NCBI RefSeq assembly: GCF_028687635.1
Contig: NZ_JAQTZS010000004.1
Coordinates: 164,215-228,214, forward strand
Direction: 5' to 3'
Length of the DNA stretch: 64,000 bases
From: Malikia sp.
GTDB lineage: Bacteria; Pseudomonadota; Gammaproteobacteria; Burkholderiales; Burkholderiaceae_C
The position numbers and the translations under genes are program-made. Under the pieces are notes generated by a model, which was given only the letters and a program-made list of their open reading frames with translations, made no database searches and was not told the DNA's origin. Numbering within the stretch: the stretch's first letter is position 1; each line of letters starts with the position of its first letter. Positions 58,773-64,000 of this stretch are shown piece after piece.

Positions 58773-61700
58773 TCAGCGCCCCTCGACGACGATGCGGCTG
58801 GCGCCGCCGCTGAGTCGGGCCACGCGCACGCGCGCGCCGATGCGCTCGGTCATCTCCTGCACATGGGAGATCACACCGACCTTGCGCCCCATGGATTGCA
58901 GGCGATCCAGCGCGTCGATCGCGACATTGAGCGACTCGGCGTCCAGGCTGCCGAAGCCCTCGTCAATGAAGAGCGACTCGACCCGGACCCGGTGCGAGGA
59001 CAGCGACGCCAGCCCGAGCGCGAGCGCCAGCGACACCAGGAAGGATTCGCCGCCCGAGAGCGAGTGCACCGAGCGCAGCTCGTCGCCCATGTCCTGGTCG
59101 ACCACCAGCAGGCCCAGGCTGTCGCGCAGGCGCTCGATCCGGTAGCGCCGGGTGAGGCCCTGCAGGTGCGCATTGGCATAGTCCAGCAGGATGTCGAGCG
59201 TGAGCTGCTGCGCGAAGTTGCGGAACTTCTTGCCGTCGGCCGAGCCGATCAGCTCGCCGAGTTGCTCCCAGGTCCGGGTGCGCGCCGACTGAGTCTCGAT
59301 GCGTTGCCTGATGCCGACCGAGCGCGCGAGCCGTTCGTCATCCTGCACGAGCTGCAGCCGGATGCCGGCCTGCGCATCGGTCGCCGCCTGCAGCTGCTGC
59401 GCGAGTTCGCCGGCCAGGCGTTCGAGTTCGGCGGGATCGTCGATCTGCTCGCGACCGGCCTCGTGCCGGCGCAGCATGTCCGCCCGGTCCTGCAGCACGG
59501 CCTGCGCCTGTTGCACGGTGTCATCGAGTTGTTGCATCGCCTGGCGTTCGCGCGCGAGTGCGTTGGCCGGGGTGGCCAGCAAGGTGCTCAAATCATCCAG
59601 CGTCAGCGCTGGTGCCGGTGCCGGTTCGCTGTGCGCGGCGTTGCAGTCGTCGAGCCAGCGCTGCAGCTCGAGTCTTGCTTCCTGCCGCGTGGCGTCCTGT
59701 TGCATCAGCCGCAAGTCGGTCTGACGCCGGGCTTCGAGCAGGCGGGTCTGCTGCTGGCTTGCCTCATGCAGCCGCTGGAGCGAGTGTGCCTGCAGCGCGC
59801 CGGTCCGATCCAGTTCAGCTTGCAGCGCGCTGGCGACGGCATCCGCTGGATGGCCGTTGAACAGCGCGGCGCGCTGCTGCCGGTATTGCGCGAGTTCGGC
59901 CTCGATCTGCCGCAGCGCCTGCGCCTGGGAATGTTCCAGCCGGCTGGCCTGTTCGCAAGTCTGCTGGCGGCTGTCGGCTTCCTGCGCGAGCAGCTGCAGC
60001 CCGGTCTGCAGGGCGTCGCGGCGCTCGCGCGCATGCTGCCATTCCCGTACCTGCTGGCGCAGGCGGGCGCAGTAATCCTGCGCGTTGGCCTGCCATTGCT
60101 CGCGCCACGACGCGCGCGCGAAGGCGGCGTCGAGCTGGACCAGCAACGTTTCGGTTTCCTGTTCGAGCCTGACCATCTGTTGCTGTGCGGCCAGTGCTTG
60201 CTGCCCGGTCAGCGCGGTCTTTTGTTGCAGCGCCTGGACTTGCTGGCGCAAGCCGTCACGCGCAGTGCGCGCCGCATCAAGCGCGAGTCGTGTCTGTTCG
60301 CGCTCGCGCAGCGCAGCGCGCAACCGCGACTCGCGCTCATCCAAGACCTGCAGCGCCGCGAACACATCGGCTTGTTGCTGCGCCAGCCATCCCTCCAATG
60401 GCGCGGGCGCGAGCGCGGCGCAGTCGGCCTGCAGTTGGTGCGCGTTCCAGTCGGAGCGGGCGGCATCGTGTTCGATGGCCAGCGTGGCGAGCTCGGCGTC
60501 GAGTTCGCGCAGCGTCTGCGCGGCGAGCTGCTGCTGGGCCTGCGCACCGGCCTGCCGCTGCAGCAGTTCGTCTAGCGTTCGCCGGCAACCGAGTTCATGC
60601 GATTCCAGCGCTGCCAGCACCGCATCAATCGCTGCCGAGGCTTGCGCACGGGGATGTTCGGTCGAGCCGCAGACCGGGCAGGGCAGGCCGGGCTGCAGGC
60701 TGGCGCGCAATGCCTCGGCGCTGGCGCTCGCCGCCAGCCTGGCCGATTGCAGCGCCTGCTGCGCCGATGCCAGGGCGGCCTCGGCGGGTGGCAGCTCATG
60801 TGCGACCGCTTCGAGCTGGCTTTTTGCTGCTGCCAGCGCGCTGGACCGGGCCGCGCGCTTGTCCGCCAGCAAGGCGTGGTGCTCGTTCAGTTGTTGCAGC
60901 CTGTGCCAGCGCTGTCCGAATTCCCGCAGCGATTCGCGCCTGGCCTGCAGCGCGGACTTTTCCGCCGCGAGCGCCTCGGGGTCGATGCCGGCGCAGGCAG
61001 TCGAAGCCTGTTCAAGCCTGACGTTGGCTTGCGCGCAGGTTGTTTCGGCGCGTTCGAGTTCGACCTGGCCTTGCGCGAGCTGCTGGGACAGATCCCGTGC
61101 TTGTTGCTGCAGCGCCTCGACCTGTTCGGCCGCGCCCGCCTGTTGTGATCGCAGTGCATTCGCGCGCTCGAACAGGGCCTCCCAGCGTGGCCAGCCCTGC
61201 GCGAGTTCGCGCCGGTTGTCATGTTGTTCCAGCCATTGCTGCAGCGACTGCAGTTCGGCGCCGTCTTGCTGCCGGCGCGCTGCGGTCTGTTGCTGGCGTG
61301 CCCGCGCCTGCGCAAGCTCTTGGGCGGCATCCGCGTGCGACTGGCGCGCCGCCTGTTCGCGTGGCGCGGTCGCCGCGATCAGCCCGTCCAGCGTCCTGGC
61401 CTGCTCAAGCAGCGGCCTGGCATCGGCCTGGGCCTGCTGGGCCGCCCGCTGTGCCTGCACCGCCTGTTCGTGCGTCTCAGTCAGAGTTTCCACGTCGCTG
61501 CCGGCCTGGCTGACCTGGGTCCGCAGCTGTTCGAGCGCGGCCTGTTCTATCTCCAGCGCGGCTTGCGCGCGCTCGATATCGGCTGCAAGCGCTCGCGCGG
61601 GCTGCACCCGCTCCAGCCGTTGCAGATTCGCGCGTCGCTCCTGCGCGGCATCGCGCGCCGTCGTGGCGGTTGCCAGCAGGGCATCGGCTTCGGTTTGCTG

Positions 61701-62525
61701 GCGCTGCAATTGCTCGCGCTGCAGATGCCAGCGTTGCCGCTCGGCCAGCGCAGCCCGCTCGTGCTCGAGCGCCTGCAGTTGCGAGGTGGCCTCTGTCAGC
61801 CCGGCTTCGGCCTGTGCGCGGCTTTCGGGCGTCAGCGGCTGGCAGTCCTGCATCTGCTGCTGCAGCTGATCCAGCGCCTTGCGCTCGTCCTTCATGCGCT
61901 CGAAGGCCAGCATCGACAGGCGCGAGAAGGTCTCGGTGCCGGTCAGCGTCTGCAGCAGTTCGGCGCGCTCGTCGTCGCCGGCCTTCAGGAAGGTGGCGAA
62001 ATCGTTCTGCGCCAGCAGCACCGCGCGCGTGAACTGCTCGAAGTTCAGGCCGATGATGGCCTCGATCTGGCGCAGCGTCTCGGTCTTGCGGCGGTCGCCC
62101 AGCGGCTGCCCGTCGGCCAGGCGTGACAGGGCGATCTCGCTGGCCTGCAGCCTGCCGCTGTGCCTGCCGTGGGCGCGCCGCACGCTCCAGCGCGAGCGGT
62201 AGGCCTGCCCGTCGCTGCCGACGAAATCGACCTCGGCCCAGCCCTCGCCGGCGCCGCGCCGCAGCAGATTGCGCGGGTCGCTGGTGCCGACCGCGTGTTC
62301 GCCCACGTCGGGCACGCTCTCGCTGCGGGCGTTCGCGCGCGTCAGCCGGGGCGTGCGCTCGTAGAGCGCCAGGCACAGCGCATCGAGCAAGGTGCTCTTG
62401 CCCGCGCCGGTCGGCCCGGTGATCGCGAACAGGCCGGCCGAGGCCAGTGGCTCGGCCGTGAAGTCGACCTCGAACTCGTTCGACAGCGAGGCCAGGTTGC
62501 GGCCCCGGATGGCCAGTATCCTCAT
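58773..62525 (-). CDS. sbcC: exonuclease subunit SbcC
   Basis: A 1250-residue SMC-like ATPase. The N-terminal Walker A is ITGPTGAGKSTLLDAL (residues about 34-49). Two very long Gln/Ala/Arg-rich coiled coils flank the zinc-hook LPCPVCGSTEHP near residue 615. The C-terminal signature LSGGESFLVSLALALGLA and Walker B LFIDEGFGSLD complete the head. With SbcD it cleaves hairpins and processes DNA ends. It is longer than Escherichia coli SbcC (1048) owing to the coiled coil. Its ATG overlaps the sbcD stop (62522-62525). Confidence 0.96.
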   Translation of the reverse strand: MRILAIRGRNLASLSNEFEVDFTAEPLASAGLFAITGPTGAGKSTLLDALCLALYERTPRLTRANARSESVPDVGEHAVGTSDPRNLLRRGAGEGWAEVDFVGSDGQAYRSRWSVRRAHGRHSGRLQASEIALSRLADGQPLGDRRKTETLRQIEAIIGLNFEQFTRAVLLAQNDFATFLKAGDDERAELLQTLTGTETFSRLSMLAFERMKDERKALDQLQQQMQDCQPLTPESRAQAEAGLTEATSQLQALEHERAALAERQRWHLQREQLQRQQTEADALLATATTARDAAQERRANLQRLERVQPARALAADIERAQAALEIEQAALEQLRTQVSQAGSDVETLTETHEQAVQAQRAAQQAQADARPLLEQARTLDGLIAATAPREQAARQSHADAAQELAQARARQQQTAARRQQDGAELQSLQQWLEQHDNRRELAQGWPRWEALFERANALRSQQAGAAEQVEALQQQARDLSQQLAQGQVELERAETTCAQANVRLEQASTACAGIDPEALAAEKSALQARRESLREFGQRWHRLQQLNEHHALLADKRAARSSALAAAKSQLEAVAHELPPAEAALASAQQALQSARLAASASAEALRASLQPGLPCPVCGSTEHPRAQASAAIDAVLAALESHELGCRRTLDELLQRQAGAQAQQQLAAQTLRELDAELATLAIEHDAARSDWNAHQLQADCAALAPAPLEGWLAQQQADVFAALQVLDERESRLRAALREREQTRLALDAARTARDGLRQQVQALQQKTALTGQQALAAQQQMVRLEQETETLLVQLDAAFARASWREQWQANAQDYCARLRQQVREWQHARERRDALQTGLQLLAQEADSRQQTCEQASRLEHSQAQALRQIEAELAQYRQQRAALFNGHPADAVASALQAELDRTGALQAHSLQRLHEASQQQTRLLEARRQTDLRLMQQDATRQEARLELQRWLDDCNAAHSEPAPAPALTLDDLSTLLATPANALARERQAMQQLDDTVQQAQAVLQDRADMLRRHEAGREQIDDPAELERLAGELAQQLQAATDAQAGIRLQLVQDDERLARSVGIRQRIETQSARTRTWEQLGELIGSADGKKFRNFAQQLTLDILLDYANAHLQGLTRRYRIERLRDSLGLLVVDQDMGDELRSVHSLSGGESFLVSLALALGLASLSSHRVRVESLFIDEGFGSLDAESLNVAIDALDRLQSMGRKVGVISHVQEMTERIGARVRVARLSGGASRIVVEGR

Positions 62526-63784
62526 TTGACTTCCTCCTGCGCCTGGACCAGCAGTTCATCGAAGGCTCGGGCCAGCTCGGGCGCGGGTTCGTTGCCGAAG
62601 CGGTGCCGGTACAGTCGGCCGAAGAAGTCGGCCGGCTCCAGCGCGGCCAGTTCCTCGACCGATGTGGTGGGGGTTGCATCCGTTGCGACTGTGCGCACGC
62701 TGGAAGTCTCGATTCGCACCAGCCGCACCGGCTTGCCGGCCAGCGCCGCCTCGACGCTGGCGCGCAGTCCCGGCTCGGGCTGGCTCAGCCGCACGCGCAC
62801 CTGCAGGTAGGGCTGTTCGGCCTCGGGCCGCGCGGGCAGATCGAGCGCCTCCAGCGCTGCGAGCACCTGCTCCAGCGGCGCTGGCTGTTTTGGCACGCGC
62901 AGCAGCTCGACCGCGCGCGGGATGCGCAGCTCGCGCACCGAGGCGACCGCCTCGCCGGCCAGCTCGACCAGCAGCACCTGGTGCGGGTAGTCCACCTCGG
63001 AGAAGGACAGCGGCAGCGGGCTGCCGCAGTAGCGCCGCGTCTCGTCACCCCCGACGCGCTGCGCCAGGTGCAGGTGACCCAGCGCGACATAGGCGATGCC
63101 GGGATCGAACATCGCGGCCGGCAGTGCCTGCGCGCCGCCGATCACGAGCCGGCGCTCCGATTCCTCGGACACCTGGCCACCCGTCATGTGACAGTGACCC
63201 ATCGCGACCACGGCCTGGTCCGGGGCTCGCCTGGCCTGTACCCGCTCCCAGGCCTGGCGATACAGCTGGGCCATGCCGGTCAGATAGGGGTCGGTGTCAG
63301 CGCCGCCTTCGATGCGCGGCAGGTCGGCCGGACGCAGAAAGGGCAGCGCGATGCACCAGGCCGCAATCTGCCCAGCGCGGTCCCTGAGCGGCACGATCAG
63401 CCGGTCCAGCTGCGCTTCCCAGTCCAGGGCTTCAGCCGAGCGACCGAATGAGCCGACCGCGCCGATCGCGCTGGCGTCGAGCAGCGACAGCAGCGGGCCG
63501 GGTGCCTCGATGCGGCCTGGCGAGTCGTGGTTGCCCGCCGTCATGACGATGGACAGATGCGGCACGCGCTGCCTGGCCTGCCGCAGGAAGCGGTAGAGCT
63601 GCTGCTGCGAGGCGGCCGACGGGTTGGTGTGGTCGAAGATGTCGCCGGCGATCAGCAGCGCGTCGACCCGTTCGGCTTCCAGCGTATCGAGCAGCCAGTC
63701 CAGGAAGCGCGCGTGCTCGAAGCCGCGCTCGTACTGGTGCAGCGTCTGCCCCAGGTGCCAGTCGGAGGTATGGAGGATTCTCAT
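62522..63784 (-). CDS. sbcD: exonuclease subunit SbcD
   Basis: A 420-residue Mre11-like nuclease with the metallophosphoesterase motifs MRILHTSDWHLGQ, IAGDIFDH, MTAGNHDSPGRIEA and MGHCHMTGGQ, then YVALGHLHLAQRV. It is the nuclease partner of SbcC and comes first in the operon. The region beyond its start (63785-63947) holds no gene that I can see and probably carries its promoter plus the end of the insertion sequence that follows. Confidence 0.95.
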   Translation of the reverse strand: MRILHTSDWHLGQTLHQYERGFEHARFLDWLLDTLEAERVDALLIAGDIFDHTNPSAASQQQLYRFLRQARQRVPHLSIVMTAGNHDSPGRIEAPGPLLSLLDASAIGAVGSFGRSAEALDWEAQLDRLIVPLRDRAGQIAAWCIALPFLRPADLPRIEGGADTDPYLTGMAQLYRQAWERVQARRAPDQAVVAMGHCHMTGGQVSEESERRLVIGGAQALPAAMFDPGIAYVALGHLHLAQRVGGDETRRYCGSPLPLSFSEVDYPHQVLLVELAGEAVASVRELRIPRAVELLRVPKQPAPLEQVLAALEALDLPARPEAEQPYLQVRVRLSQPEPGLRASVEAALAGKPVRLVRIETSSVRTVATDATPTTSVEELAALEPADFFGRLYRHRFGNEPAPELARAFDELLVQAQEEVK

Positions 63785-63947
63785 CAGACAGGGATTATTG
63801 CCCCAGTTCGACGACGGCTCCGGCCAGTGAAACTAGATTACCCAGCCATGACCAGTTCACGAGCGCAAGCCCCAGGGCGATTGCGCTATGTAGCCCGGGA
63901 ATGATCTGAGACTGGGCTATTGAGCTGGCCGGGTGGATACTGAAGGC

Positions 63948-64000
63948 ATGCTTGCCAACCCCCAGACCTACTTCGCCGAGTTGCCCGACCCCAGGCGGCA
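63948..64000 (+). CDS. N-terminus of a probable transposase (ISAs1-like), cut by window edge
   Basis: The ATG at 63948 opens MLANPQTYFAELPDPRR and runs off the window. The FAELPDPRR pattern is like the first residues of ISAs1-family (H-repeat-type) transposases. AAGG precedes it closely. Only 17 codons are visible, so the family is a guess; terminal repeats could not be confirmed. Confidence 0.45.
   Translation, partial: MLANPQTYFAELPDPRR

Noticed and set aside
58741..58790. Hairpin GGGGC-TTCAGC-GCCCC between the second hsp70 and sbcC
   Set aside because: It has no T-run on either strand and a short stem, so I do not call it a terminator.

Overview
This is a GC-rich chromosomal window that reads as a betaproteobacterium of the order Burkholderiales. 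The order is inferred from gene content and local gene order: exbB/exbD-lpxK-Trm112-like-kdsB-adk, surE-pcm-nlpD next to rlmD, monomeric NADP isocitrate dehydrogenase, PHA phasin, a Mla-type ABC/MCE operon, and ExaC-type aldehyde dehydrogenase. The species cannot be fixed from what is visible. Nearly all of the window is dense core metabolism. The accessory DNA I can see is two tnpB-only elements (IS200/IS605 superfamily) and the edge of a probable insertion sequence at the right end.

Layout. 1-11.7 kb is acyl-CoA and leucine catabolism: acyl-CoA dehydrogenase (cut by the window edge), thiolase and an SDR on the minus strand, two convergent AraC-type regulators, then an acyl-CoA ligase with liuB, liuC, liuD and liuE in one plus-strand operon ending in a strong terminator. 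11.8-17.6 kb holds adk, kdsB, a Trm112-like protein, lpxK, exbD and exbB on the minus strand, with a plus-strand aldehyde dehydrogenase and its own candidate sigma-54 promoter lying between exbD and exbB. 17.7-24.1 kb carries sodB, a DUF192 protein, icd and a membrane sensor histidine kinase. 24.2-29.7 kb is surE-pcm-nlpD, then a TnpB gene exactly where rpoS normally lies in this order, then rlmD. 29.8-36.3 kb holds a Bax-inhibitor-1 protein, tonB-exbB-exbD, a second TnpB element with a tiny ribbon-helix-helix gene, and ahpC-ahpF with an exact OxyR-type site. 36.3-48.6 kb contains a C45-type hydrolase fusion, argA, hrpA, cysQ, galE, an EamA exporter, an Rrf2 regulator and a cytochrome c lipoprotein. 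48.7-53.2 kb has a phasin, a four-gene MCE/Mla lipid transport operon and an initiator tRNA. 53.3-64 kb carries a DUF2760-Hsp70-Hsp70 cluster, sbcC-sbcD, and the first codons of a probable transposase.

How the genes fit together. The left block converts branched or medium acyl chains to acetyl-CoA and acetoacetate. The lpxK/kdsB block supplies lipid A and Kdo biosynthesis, and the Mla-type operon moves phospholipid between membranes. Two separate ExbB/ExbD pairs are present, only one with tonB. Oxidative stress functions (sodB, ahpCF with an OxyR site) are well represented.

The most unusual points are the apparent replacement of rpoS by a TnpB gene with an intact DED active site, and the RHH-TnpB element beside ahpC, whose TnpB lacks the usual RuvC-II glutamate and has a candidate substitute glutamate further on.
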